Part shown: positions 26,784 through 35,643 of the stretch, piece after piece
How the letters are laid out: every line of letters starts with the position of its first letter
Numbering within the stretch: position 1 is the stretch's first letter
Assembly: GCA_910575665.1 (NCBI GenBank)
Contig: CAJTFB010000016.1
Location: forward strand, 27,287 to 91,286
Reading direction: 5' to 3'
DNA from: Eubacteriaceae bacterium
Lineage (GTDB): Bacteria > Bacillota > Clostridia > Lachnospirales > Lachnospiraceae
Length of the DNA stretch: 64,000 bases
Program-made: the position numbers and the translations under genes
Notes under the pieces: model-generated
What the model was told of the DNA's origin: nothing
Seen by the model: the letters and a program-made list of their open reading frames with translations, nothing else
Database searches by the model: none

Positions 26784-28565
26784 CTATTTCTTTGCAATGA
26801 CCGCATAATCCTGACTGCCAAATAACAAGTCAGCAACGCGCTCCATGGCCAAATCAAACTCGTGTGTTCTTCCCTCCCCATGTTCTGCAAGTTTCGGAAT
26901 ATCATATGGAAGCCGGCTACTCTCTGTAAACAGGATCTGTACCTGTAAAAATCCCTGTTTCTCTGTAATATACTGTAAGGTTTTGGGATGAATTGGTCTG
27001 TTATGAGAGGGATCCATATAAAATGATTCTGTGTAAATCGCTAATGAAGTCGGATTTGGCGTCTCCATGATCAGATATCCCCCTACTTCCAATTTATCAT
27101 AAGCGATGCGGCACAGTTCTATGGTCTGTTCTGTGCTGAGATGTTCTACCACCTGGCCGAGGAATATACCATCAACCCTTTCCTGTCCTCTCAAATAAGC
27201 AAGAGCATCTCCTTGTTCCACGGGAAGATTTTGCAGCTTACAATACTCCACGTAAGGAGAATATAAATCTACACCTTTTACTCCGATCCCATTCTCCTGC
27301 AGCAATTCAACGAATTCCCCTCTTCCGCACCCAAGATCCAATACGCTCGTACAATTTTTAAAATATGGAAGATATATCTCCTGTACCTGTTTCACATGTT
27401 CCCTGCTGCCGCGAAACCGGTTTTCAAAATCAAAATAATCGATAGAAAGATATGGGTCCGACTCCGAAACTACTGTGGTCACACCCTCATGCTTCTCCAC
27501 GTTGTCTTCTTTCTTTTCACTCCCGACTGCCGGCTGCATTTGCTTTATCTCAGACTTCAGGTTACTAAATGCGACAGAAAAATACTCAAGAGATTTCTTC
27601 TGCTGTTCAAAATCATCTGTCAGCGCAGACTCGTGTTTCTTAATCAGCACATTGTTATTTCTAATATTCTCTTCGAGATTATCCACCCGTCCCGGCATAT
27701 CTCCCATGTGTTCTATTCTCAAAGACAGATTTTCTAACTGCTCCACCCTTTGATTAGTCAGGCTTTCTAACTGCTCTAATTTTCTTGACTGAGTTACTAA
27801 CTTTTCTACCCTCCCCTCTGCCAGCTCCTCTAATGCCTGTACTCTCCCTGACAGATTTTCCAAAGCCTTTACCCGGTCAGTCATATTTTCCAGTCCCTGT
27901 ATCTTCTCTTGTAATTTCATATTCCAGCTGATCATGGAGTTCATCGTTCGGTTGATGCAAAAGAAATGATAGGTAAATCGAAAAATTCTTCCGACGACAG
28001 GAATCCGAAACAGCTTTCTCAGACACCGGAGCATATAATACCTGACTTTACACCCCTTAACCACAATCCCCTTCCCGACAGCCTCATGGGAAAAAGAAAA
28101 GTCATAGGCCATCTCAATCCTGCTGACCTGCCGCAGCTGCAGTCTCCTTAAATTATCCCACAAACCAGCTTTGTCCGGCTCCCGCAATAAAATCTGCTCA
28201 TAGCAGGCATGTACAAAGTCCTCTCCCTCAAATCGGAGAATCTGCTTCATCTTTACCTGTCTCTGTCCATTCATTTTCTTGTATATTTTTTTTAGGAAAT
28301 CACGTAAATACAGCCGGTAGAAACGAAATCTTTTCATTTTTTCATCAATGACTCTGCACTTATTGAACAACGCCATAGAACTTTTTTCTGGCAGGGCGTA
28401 TACCTTATATTCTCCCTTACCAACTGGCTGCAGACTGTCCGCTTCCTTCTCAATATCCGAATAGATCGTGTGAATATTTATGGAATCATCAAACCAGTCC
28501 ACATCCAGTGATTGTCTAGATACTGCTTCGTTTCTTTTCTGTTCAATTCTTTCATCCAGATTCAT
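26784..28565 (-). CDS. DUF4214 / coiled-coil / SAM-dependent methyltransferase, possible chain terminator
   Basis: A 593-residue multi-domain protein. Numbering from the chosen ATG, a DUF4214 helix (FVHACYEQILLREPDKAGLW) lies near residues 118-140, heptad-patterned coiled coil (repeats such as LENLSGRVQALEEL) spans about 215-345, and a class I methyltransferase follows with the SAM motif VLDLGCGRGEF near 408 and EHL later. The ATG at 28565 has GGGGA upstream; ATG at 28592 overlapping the ABC gene is an alternative. A methyltransferase joined to a coiled coil beside a Wzt-type ABC gene recalls WbdD, which caps chains and sets their length. Confidence 0.75.
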   Translation of the reverse strand: MNLDERIEQKRNEAVSRQSLDVDWFDDSINIHTIYSDIEKEADSLQPVGKGEYKVYALPEKSSMALFNKCRVIDEKMKRFRFYRLYLRDFLKKIYKKMNGQRQVKMKQILRFEGEDFVHACYEQILLREPDKAGLWDNLRRLQLRQVSRIEMAYDFSFSHEAVGKGIVVKGCKVRYYMLRCLRKLFRIPVVGRIFRFTYHFFCINRTMNSMISWNMKLQEKIQGLENMTDRVKALENLSGRVQALEELAEGRVEKLVTQSRKLEQLESLTNQRVEQLENLSLRIEHMGDMPGRVDNLEENIRNNNVLIKKHESALTDDFEQQKKSLEYFSVAFSNLKSEIKQMQPAVGSEKKEDNVEKHEGVTTVVSESDPYLSIDYFDFENRFRGSREHVKQVQEIYLPYFKNCTSVLDLGCGRGEFVELLQENGIGVKGVDLYSPYVEYCKLQNLPVEQGDALAYLRGQERVDGIFLGQVVEHLSTEQTIELCRIAYDKLEVGGYLIMETPNPTSLAIYTESFYMDPSHNRPIHPKTLQYITEKQGFLQVQILFTESSRLPYDIPKLAEHGEGRTHEFDLAMERVADLLFGSQDYAVIAKK

Positions 28566-28584
28566 AACTTTTCCCCATTTTCTA

Positions 28585-29823
28585 TCACTCATTTGATATG
28601 TTCCACTGATGTGCGATCCGTGCAACGCCGACATCTGATACATCCGAAAATACTTCAAAACGGCAAGCTTCTCTAAAATAATCCACCGCGATACCGATCT
28701 GCGATTCTATCGCAACATCCAACAGATATTGTCCTGGAATCAGATTGAGAGAAGCTATCTTCACCTCTGCCACACCATCTCTGATCAGCTTAAATTCCGG
28801 CAACTTGTCGATCCTGGTATTGGTACCATAACACTGCACCCCGTCACTCCGAAAAAATCCAATGCCAATAACCGCATCTTCTACTGTATTTTTTATCTCA
28901 TATTTGATGGATATCGTTACCTGCTCATCCGTTTTGATGACGGATCTTTCTCTGCCATCTCTGCCCAAAATCATAACCTTTCTGATTCTGGCATCTCCAT
29001 TTCCCCAGCGTTTTTCCTCTTTCGCGATGGGCTCTGTCTTCTCCTGGGGAGCCTCTTCTTTTTCCTTCTCCGCCCGCTCCTGACGCTTTTCTCCCATAAA
29101 GTCCAAATATTCCGGATGTACGTCCCTTGGCCTGCCCTGTCGTCGTATATCCCCCTCATGAATCCAGATCGAGCGGTCACATATTTGTTCAATCTGATCC
29201 ATCGAATGAGATACGATCACGATCGTGGTTCCCTGTCCTTTTATCTCCCGAAGCCGGTTAAAGCACTTCGCCTGAAAATTCACATCACCAACTGCTAAAA
29301 TCTCGTCCACCAGCAATATATCTGCATCCACGTTTATGGCAACGGAAAAGGCCAGCCGCATATACATTCCAGATGAGTAAGTGCGCACTGGATTGTCAAT
29401 AAAGTCCTGTAATTCAGAAAAATTTATAATCGCTTCCATTCTCTCATCGATTTCCTTACGAGACAATCCGAAAATAGAGGCATTGATATATATATTTTCT
29501 CTTCCGCTCATATCCTCATGAAACCCTGCGCCAAGCTCGATCAGGCTCGACACTCTTCCAGACATTTTGATCTCGCCTGCGTCCGGATACATGATTCTGG
29601 TCAGCAATTTGAGCGTGGTGCTTTTCCCACAGCCATTGTGGCCGATCAATCCCACAGCCTCCCCCTTTTTCACCTGGAAGCTTATATCTTTTAAAACGTT
29701 TCGTTCCTCATATCTTCTTCGTTTTTTAAACAACACCTTTTCCTTTAGTGTATTCCCTTTGTCCAAATACACTTTAAAGCTTTTGGTGACATGATTTACC
29801 TCAATGGCATTTTCCGGTTGCAT
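28585..29823 (-). CDS. Polysaccharide ABC exporter ATPase (Wzt-like) with C-terminal sugar-binding domain
   Basis: A 412-residue ATPase. Walker A GHNGCGKST is at residues 61-69, the signature YSSGMYMRL near 149-157 and Walker B LLVDEILAVGD near 170-180, as in TagH/RfbE/Wzt proteins that export polysaccharides or teichoic acids. Residues from about 270 form a separate beta-sandwich like the Wzt C-terminal domain, which binds the capped end of the glycan. It overlaps its permease gene by one base. A low-complexity, Glu/Lys-rich linker (EKRQERAEKEKEEAPQEK) joins the two domains. Confidence 0.93.
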   Translation of the reverse strand: MQPENAIEVNHVTKSFKVYLDKGNTLKEKVLFKKRRRYEERNVLKDISFQVKKGEAVGLIGHNGCGKSTTLKLLTRIMYPDAGEIKMSGRVSSLIELGAGFHEDMSGRENIYINASIFGLSRKEIDERMEAIINFSELQDFIDNPVRTYSSGMYMRLAFSVAINVDADILLVDEILAVGDVNFQAKCFNRLREIKGQGTTIVIVSHSMDQIEQICDRSIWIHEGDIRRQGRPRDVHPEYLDFMGEKRQERAEKEKEEAPQEKTEPIAKEEKRWGNGDARIRKVMILGRDGRERSVIKTDEQVTISIKYEIKNTVEDAVIGIGFFRSDGVQCYGTNTRIDKLPEFKLIRDGVAEVKIASLNLIPGQYLLDVAIESQIGIAVDYFREACRFEVFSDVSDVGVARIAHQWNISNE

Positions 29824-30599
29824 TACATCTCCTCCGCAAAGTGTTTTTTCAGTCTTCCAAAGACCAGCCAGCCAATTACTAATAAAATCGTACTTAACAC
29901 AAATCCATAAAGCAGATTCCCGATCTCAGGCAGGCGCTTATAATACAAAATGTCCCTATATGCAACTATAATTGGAGTCATTGGATTTATATTAAAAATA
30001 GAGCGCAGCTCTTCTGGTACCATATCAATGGAGTACATCACCGGGGTCAAAAACTGCCATGCCATCGTAAGAATTACAAGAACATGTTCCAAATCCCGCA
30101 GATACACCGTCACCGCTGATACAATCATCGTAATGCTGATGGCGAGAAAATATTCCGCCACGATCACAATGGGAAGATATAACAACGCCTGCAAGGAGAT
30201 TCCCTTGCCGGATAAAAGCAGCACAGCAAATACAACGACAAAACTGAGAAGCATATTAACCAGCTGACAGGTAACATGGGCGATGGGCAGCACCTCTCTG
30301 GGAAAATATATCTTTTTTACCATTTCTTTTTGCGCCATGACACAACTGGCGCCGGCTGACACCGAAGTACTAAAAAACAGCCACGGAATCAATGCCACAA
30401 ATAAGAACAAATAATAGTCTTCGATACCGGCTCGCATAATAATCGAAAATACTACCGTATACACACCTAACTGCAGCAGTGGATTCAAAAAGGTCCAGGC
30501 AAACCCTAATGCCGATCCCTTATAGCGTCCTCTGAGATCTCTTCGAATCAGGCTGACAATCATGGTCCGATATTCATATATTTCCCGTAGAGTATTCAT
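29823..30599 (-). CDS. Polysaccharide ABC exporter permease (Wzm-like, ABC-2 type)
   Basis: A 258-residue membrane protein with six helices of the ABC-2 transporter family. The N-terminal coupling region RRDLRGRYKGSALGFAWTFLNPLLQL is the hallmark of Wzm/TagG permeases. It pairs with the overlapping Wzt-like ATPase gene to carry the finished, lipid-linked glycan across the membrane. Its start overlaps the end of the upstream GT gene by four bases. Confidence 0.93.
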   Translation of the reverse strand: MNTLREIYEYRTMIVSLIRRDLRGRYKGSALGFAWTFLNPLLQLGVYTVVFSIIMRAGIEDYYLFLFVALIPWLFFSTSVSAGASCVMAQKEMVKKIYFPREVLPIAHVTCQLVNMLLSFVVVFAVLLLSGKGISLQALLYLPIVIVAEYFLAISITMIVSAVTVYLRDLEHVLVILTMAWQFLTPVMYSIDMVPEELRSIFNINPMTPIIVAYRDILYYKRLPEIGNLLYGFVLSTILLVIGWLVFGRLKKHFAEEM

Positions 30600-31792
30600 T
30601 CTCTTGTCCTCTCTTCATACACTGGTTCTCCCGCCACTCTTTGATACACTTCCCACAACTTCTCCACTGCGTTTGACCAGGAATACTTCTCCGCCTGTTT
30701 GATACCGCGCTCCCTCAGCCGCTGTCCCAGGTCATTGTTGTCGCACAATTCTGCCATCTTCTGTCCCATCTGATCCAAGTCGTATGGATCCACCTGGATG
30801 GCGGCATCTCCTGTCACTTCTTTCAAGGAAGAGTTGTTCGAAGTCAGCACCGGCGTACCACACGCCATCGCCTCCAATGGCGGCATGCCGAAACCTTCAT
30901 AAAACGACGGAAAACAAAACACAGAGGCGCCGCACATCAATGGGGCTTTATCCTGCTCATCGACATAACCGGTAAATATCACATGGTCTTTGAGGGAGAT
31001 CTCCTCGGCTGTCTGGAAAATCTCATCGTACATCCATCCTTTTCCGCCAGCAAGTACGAGCTTGGGGATTTCTTTTCCCGTATCTTTTCTCTCCTCATAA
31101 AATTTTTTGTAAGCCAGGAGCAATCCTCTGAGATTCTTGCGGGGCTCCAATGTCCCCAAATATAAGAAATAACTTCCTTCTATGCTATATTTTTTTTTCG
31201 CCCCTTGAATCTGTTCGCTGCTATAGCTCAAATGATATTGGGCAGTGTCCACACCATTGGGCACCACAGCTATTTTTTCTGACGCAATGTCATAGTATTT
31301 CATCAGTTCTTTTTTTGTGAATTCCGAAACTGTCACGATGGCATCCGCCCGCCGGAGGGAGCGTTTGAGATTTCGCTTTAACATAACCATGGTCCGGCCA
31401 CGCACCGTCTCAGGAAATTCCCGGAACGCCAGATCATGAACCGTCACTACTTTTTTTCCTCTCACGCCAAGGGGAATCACATAGTTGCAAAAATGCGTGA
31501 TGTCACGTTTCTCACGGAAAAACCATATATAAGGCAGCTCTACCACAAGGGAAAGCAGTTTAAACACCCGTTCTGAGATCCAGCCACACTCACTGATCTT
31601 CACAGTCTCTCCATAGTCTCGTATAGACTGCCTTTTTTTTTCTTTTTCCCCGGAGGTAAAAATATCTACCAGATACTCTTGCTGAGGATGTAATGTTAAA
31701 AGGCCGCGAAGCAACCCGTCCTCACAATATCCAATCCCTGTTTTATTGTTGCTCAATAAAGGTTGTCCATAAAAAGCTATCTTCAACGTCAT
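30596..31792 (-). CDS. Glycosyltransferase, GT4 family
   Basis: A 398-residue GT4 of the mannosyl/rhamnosyl type. Conserved parts are KTGIGYCEDGLLRGL near the N-terminus, VVTVHDLAF, DAIVTVSEFTKKEL, YFLYLGTLEPRKNLRGLL and the donor site PSFYEGFGMPPLEAMACGTPVLTS with both glutamates of E-x7-E. It acts on the cytoplasmic side. The gene lies between another GT4 and the exporter permease with overlaps at both ends, so it belongs to the core backbone set. Confidence 0.9.
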   Translation of the reverse strand: MTLKIAFYGQPLLSNNKTGIGYCEDGLLRGLLTLHPQQEYLVDIFTSGEKEKKRQSIRDYGETVKISECGWISERVFKLLSLVVELPYIWFFREKRDITHFCNYVIPLGVRGKKVVTVHDLAFREFPETVRGRTMVMLKRNLKRSLRRADAIVTVSEFTKKELMKYYDIASEKIAVVPNGVDTAQYHLSYSSEQIQGAKKKYSIEGSYFLYLGTLEPRKNLRGLLLAYKKFYEERKDTGKEIPKLVLAGGKGWMYDEIFQTAEEISLKDHVIFTGYVDEQDKAPLMCGASVFCFPSFYEGFGMPPLEAMACGTPVLTSNNSSLKEVTGDAAIQVDPYDLDQMGQKMAELCDNNDLGQRLRERGIKQAEKYSWSNAVEKLWEVYQRVAGEPVYEERTRE

Positions 31793-32958
31793 TCGTTCCC
31801 TTCCATCAATTCCTCGTACAGTCTCTTTACATGTTCGAGCATTGTGTCTATGCGATACATTTTTTTCATTCTTAGCCTCGCCCGCACACCCATCTCTCTT
31901 CTCTCATCAGGATGTTCTGCCAGATACTGCATCGCCTGTGCAAGCTTATGGACATCCTCTGGCGGAACGGTCAGTCCCGTAACTTGATCCAAACTAACAT
32001 ATGGCACACCGCTGGGAAGTTTCGTATTGATGACTGGTTTGCCAAATGCCATCGCCTCAATCTGAACCAGGCCAAACGCCTCACTCCTCGCTACTGAGGG
32101 GAGCACGAACACATCACATGTACCAAAAAATTCTGCCAGTTCCTCATCTTCCACATTGGCATAAAATCTAACTCGTTCCTCAAGTCCCGCCTCGTGAACC
32201 ATCTCCTTCATCTCCCGCTCTAGTGGTCCCGTTCCCACGATGTCAAGAAATAGGTCCGAACGACTGGCGGAGGCCTGAATAAATGCCCGGATCAGTTCAT
32301 TACAACCTTTATAATATACAAGCCTGCCAACGAACAAAAATCGAACCGAATCTTTGGAACTACGTTGTCTTCCTGATGATTCTTCCTGAACGGCGATCCA
32401 ACGGTCCGCGGTCTCCTCGATCTGCCGCTCCACACCAAAGGGTATGATCCTACATTTGTCCTCATAGGGCTTGAGAAACTCTGACCCATCAATATGCCCC
32501 TGTGTGGCTACTATAATACTGTCTGCGCGCCGCAGAAGCCACTCCATAAGGGGACGGTAGATTTTTAACATTCGCTTCTGACGGACAATATCACTGTGCC
32601 ACCAAAGCACGACCTTCCCACGGTATCCCGACAAAAAACAGGCAAGATCCCCCAGAGGAAAGGGCATATGGATATGTAGGATATCCCTGTCCCTGGACAT
32701 TTTACGAAATTTCCACAAAAAAGACATGGACAAGGGAAGTGAAGAAAGCATACCAATACTGGATGCTCTCGTCACCTCCACGCCATTGATCTGTTCTGTT
32801 GTTGTCTTCCCTTTTTGCTGGCACACAAGCACCTTGCTGTCTGTGACATCGCAAAGCCCCTCTGCCAGCTGCTGCACTACCCTCTCAATACCGCCGGTAA
32901 CAGGGTAATACAGTTTATTTACCTGTAAAATCCGAATGGTCTTTTTCGTCTCTGCCAA
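31789..32958 (-). CDS. Glycosyltransferase, GT4 family
   Basis: A 389-residue GT4. The acceptor-site glycine loop YYPVTGGIERVVQQLAEGL is at the N-terminus and the donor site LPSVARSEAFGLVQIEAMAFGKPVINT near residue 300 has the E-x7-E pair. It is probably the first gene of the export operon, 44 bases after the main promoter's -10 box. Translation appears to start at TTG; no in-frame ATG lies nearby and the ribosome site is weak. Sugar specificity is not readable. Confidence 0.88.
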   Translation of the reverse strand: MAETKKTIRILQVNKLYYPVTGGIERVVQQLAEGLCDVTDSKVLVCQQKGKTTTEQINGVEVTRASSIGMLSSLPLSMSFLWKFRKMSRDRDILHIHMPFPLGDLACFLSGYRGKVVLWWHSDIVRQKRMLKIYRPLMEWLLRRADSIIVATQGHIDGSEFLKPYEDKCRIIPFGVERQIEETADRWIAVQEESSGRQRSSKDSVRFLFVGRLVYYKGCNELIRAFIQASASRSDLFLDIVGTGPLEREMKEMVHEAGLEERVRFYANVEDEELAEFFGTCDVFVLPSVARSEAFGLVQIEAMAFGKPVINTKLPSGVPYVSLDQVTGLTVPPEDVHKLAQAMQYLAEHPDERREMGVRARLRMKKMYRIDTMLEHVKRLYEELMEGNE

Positions 32959-33001
32959 TGCTTTTTCTCATTTCTTCTTTCTTAAGTCATACACTTACCC
33001 A

Positions 33002-33030
33002 AGTATACTACTTTTATCTCAACTTTTCAA
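33002..33030 (-). promoter_or_regulatory. Sigma-A-type promoter of the ABC-export polysaccharide operon
   Basis: On the minus strand TTGAAA, a 17-base spacer and TATACT precede the first glycosyltransferase gene. The operon they would drive runs to the terminator at 20657-20700, about 12 kb. It lies between the end of the DUF6270-like gene and the operon start. Confidence 0.75.
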
Positions 33031-33048
33031 GGCAATGCCTATGAATTG

Positions 33049-35127
33049 TCACCCTTCTATGATCTTCCTGATCTGCCGGTACCCCTTCTCATAAAATTCT
33101 TTCTCATAGTGCACCATAAAGGCTCCCGAAACACACAGGTCATCTGCATGATACTTTCTGGCGTTGTCAATCACATGGCAGTCCATGTGTTCCAGAAAAT
33201 AATCCTGCCACTTATTCAAGAACTTTTTCTTTTTCAGCAAGGTTTCCTTTTTATACCCTCGAATCGGTTTCATGGAACGCCTATAATCAAGAAATCTGGT
33301 CTTTACGTCCGCTTTCACAAAGATGACATTCTTTCCATACCGCTCTTTGATAAACTGGATAAATACTACGAACCGTTCCTTGATCTCCTCATCACTCAAC
33401 ACCGCGTCGATGGAAGTGATCTGACACTCCTCCTTGATCTGCTTGTAAAATTTTAGTCCGCGGACCTCACTGTCCGCTGTCAGGATCCCTCCCTGATATT
33501 TCACCACATCACAGATGAGATCATAAAAATCCAGAAGTAACCACTGAGACTTGGTCTGTTTTAGCTGCTGGGGCAGATCCTTATGAAAGGCACTTTTAAT
33601 ATATCCTACCCGCCAGCTGCTGTTCTCAAATAAAGAGAGATCCTCAAAATTACTGTCATCGTAGGGGATTGGTTGATCAAAGGCAAATAGAAAACTATTC
33701 CGGTAAGCGTATTTGCCGATCTTAAATCTGCCGTCGTCCTCATTCAATATCTCTCTCGTGATGCAGGAACCCCAAAGATCTACCAGGATCGGCTCGTAAT
33801 AACGGTTCATCGCCCTCATACTTGCCTGTAGAAGATTTCCCGTCTCTCTCCCCGCCTTCCGGAGCAGTTCCTTACATTTCGCTTTTTCTGTGACGCTTCC
33901 ACCCAAATTCAGAACAAGTTTTTTAAGGGCCCCCTGCTTTCCACTGCGGTATAATAGGAGCGCGTGATAGTAATTCCGGCAGCGGAATCGGTTGATCCAC
34001 AATTCTCCTTCGATCACTCCTATCTTTTCTATTTCTTTTTTCACCAGATCCATAAAGGGATCGATTAGCTTTAGATGATATTCAAAAATCACTTCATAAT
34101 CCACACTGGGATCATAAATGTCCCCTGCCTCCACGGCCCTCACGATTCTCAGGCATTCCCGCAGAAGCGCGGAAAACTTGAAATTATAGTTCCCCAAAAT
34201 CTCATCGATGCTCCTGTATCCAGCAGCTTGTATCGCCACCAGGTCGCTCTCATATTCCGCCAGGATCTCCCGGCTCAGCTGCAGCACCAGATGATCCAGA
34301 AATACGCTGTCATCCATAAAAAGCGCTACATTATTTTTCGCATATAGATTGTCATAATATTTGATAAACCGTCCTAGACGAATAAAATATTCCTGGTCCC
34401 GGAATACTCTTTGCTCTGGCTGCGTCCGAATGATCATGGAGATCAATCTTTTGGCATGATAATAAAAGGGCTTCTCGTAAGAAGACATGGTAAATCCCTT
34501 TTTATGGTTAAAATCCACATAATAGTGGGAATAAATGTCGATCACATAGGGATTCATCTTTTTTACAAAATAATCCTCCAGCTGCTTGATGCGCTTATTA
34601 TACGCACGACGGCTCTTTTTGGAAAGCTTTCTCACATGGGTATGGGTCACATACCAGAGAGGACAGCGGGATTTCACAAGGATGATGTGATCGGCGTCAA
34701 AATATCTGCCCACCAGTTCCATATACTGGTCCATATAGGGTTTCCAGTCAAATTCCTGATCCCGCATCACATCGATCTCTTCGATCTCCGCCTCGTGCTC
34801 CGCATAAAAAGCACTGTCTCTAAATTTAGGATTTTTAGTAAACACCTGGTCTTTCCATTTACAGAGAGCATGTCCCGCTGTATAGCACATGTCCACCACG
34901 AGAAATTCAGCCGGATTCTCTTCCAGTTCCACAGCCAGACGTTTTTCCAGATCCATCGTCAGAAGCGGGGATACCGGCTCTTCTGGAGTCACCGTCACTC
35001 CTTCCGGATTTCCCACCAAGGAGAGCAGAGAGATCCACAAACTGTCCCCAAATACTTGAAAGCGATCGTTTAATTCCATCTCATTGATATAGGATGAGCC
35101 ATTTAATCGTATCGTAACTTTATCCAT
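33049..35127 (-). CDS. DUF6270-like SGNH-type protein of the polysaccharide locus
   Basis: A 692-residue soluble protein without signal peptide or membrane helix. The C-terminal third, starting ILVDLWGSCITREIL, matches my recollection of DUF6270 domains: the GSC motif replaces GDS, and FDFYDLICDV-like and KxxHADDLCVSG blocks follow. Earlier parts (residues about 1-440) hold two regions of similar type (FLVVDMCYTAGHALCKWKDQVF, DSVFLDHLVLQL). DUF6270 proteins are common in Firmicutes capsule loci but their reaction is not established; acyl transfer or hydrolysis is a guess. The ATG at 35127 has GAGG six bases upstream; a longer reading from 35181 lacks a site. Confidence 0.6.
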   Translation of the reverse strand: MDKVTIRLNGSSYINEMELNDRFQVFGDSLWISLLSLVGNPEGVTVTPEEPVSPLLTMDLEKRLAVELEENPAEFLVVDMCYTAGHALCKWKDQVFTKNPKFRDSAFYAEHEAEIEEIDVMRDQEFDWKPYMDQYMELVGRYFDADHIILVKSRCPLWYVTHTHVRKLSKKSRRAYNKRIKQLEDYFVKKMNPYVIDIYSHYYVDFNHKKGFTMSSYEKPFYYHAKRLISMIIRTQPEQRVFRDQEYFIRLGRFIKYYDNLYAKNNVALFMDDSVFLDHLVLQLSREILAEYESDLVAIQAAGYRSIDEILGNYNFKFSALLRECLRIVRAVEAGDIYDPSVDYEVIFEYHLKLIDPFMDLVKKEIEKIGVIEGELWINRFRCRNYYHALLLYRSGKQGALKKLVLNLGGSVTEKAKCKELLRKAGRETGNLLQASMRAMNRYYEPILVDLWGSCITREILNEDDGRFKIGKYAYRNSFLFAFDQPIPYDDSNFEDLSLFENSSWRVGYIKSAFHKDLPQQLKQTKSQWLLLDFYDLICDVVKYQGGILTADSEVRGLKFYKQIKEECQITSIDAVLSDEEIKERFVVFIQFIKERYGKNVIFVKADVKTRFLDYRRSMKPIRGYKKETLLKKKKFLNKWQDYFLEHMDCHVIDNARKYHADDLCVSGAFMVHYEKEFYEKGYRQIRKIIEG

Positions 35128-35180
35128 TGTTTTCCTCATTTCTACGCATACTTTCCGCGCAAAGCATAATAACTGACACA

Positions 35181-35210
35181 ATTATAACATACATTATTCC
35201 CCTACCGCAA
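35181..35210 (-). promoter_or_regulatory. Promoter for the DUF6270-like gene
   Basis: On the minus strand TTGCGG, an 18-base spacer and TATAAT lie about 55 bases before the ATG at 35127. The -10 is perfect and the -35 is partial. The same 166-base gap must also hold the divergent promoter for the DUF3892 gene. Confidence 0.55.
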
Positions 35211-35293
35211 GTTTTCTATTAGCTGTCTGTATAAATCGCACCGCTTGGGACACCATAGAAAGTACAAAAACAAACAGAAAAGAGGGGTTTATT

Positions 35294-35611
35294 ATGAATG
35301 AAAAAGAACGATTCCGAAGTGCACTTCCTATGGCTGCACTGGATGAGATACCGGAGCCATCCTCCGATGCCAAAGAGATCGTCGGACTTGTAAAGGAACA
35401 CGGCAGAATCGCCGGTTACCAGCTCTCGGACGGAAAGACCGTCAGCAAAAGCGAAGGAGTGGCTATGGCAAAAGCGGGGGAAATCCAGGGCGTGGGCATC
35501 GCCCACCGGGGAGATACAGAGTATCTCAAATCTCTTCCCGATGGAAAAGAGGGAAACAATCTAAACAGCCTTCCGGCTGTTGGCAAAGACTCAGATACCC
35601 GCATATCATAA
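35294..35611 (+). CDS. DUF3892 domain protein
   Basis: A 105-residue protein with the DUF3892 pattern: KEIVGLVKEHGRIAGYQLSDGKTVSKSEGVAMAKAGEIQGVGIA, then an Asp-rich tail with GDTEYLKSLPDG and NNLNSLP. The family is small, cytoplasmic and common in Clostridia; its role is not known. An AGAGGGG site lies before the ATG. It is followed 32 bases later by an S8 protease gene on the same strand, so the two may be co-transcribed. Confidence 0.75.
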   Translation: MNEKERFRSALPMAALDEIPEPSSDAKEIVGLVKEHGRIAGYQLSDGKTVSKSEGVAMAKAGEIQGVGIAHRGDTEYLKSLPDGKEGNNLNSLPAVGKDSDTRIS

Positions 35612-35643
35612 TATTGATTCTATTATGGCACGGGGTAAGGAAC

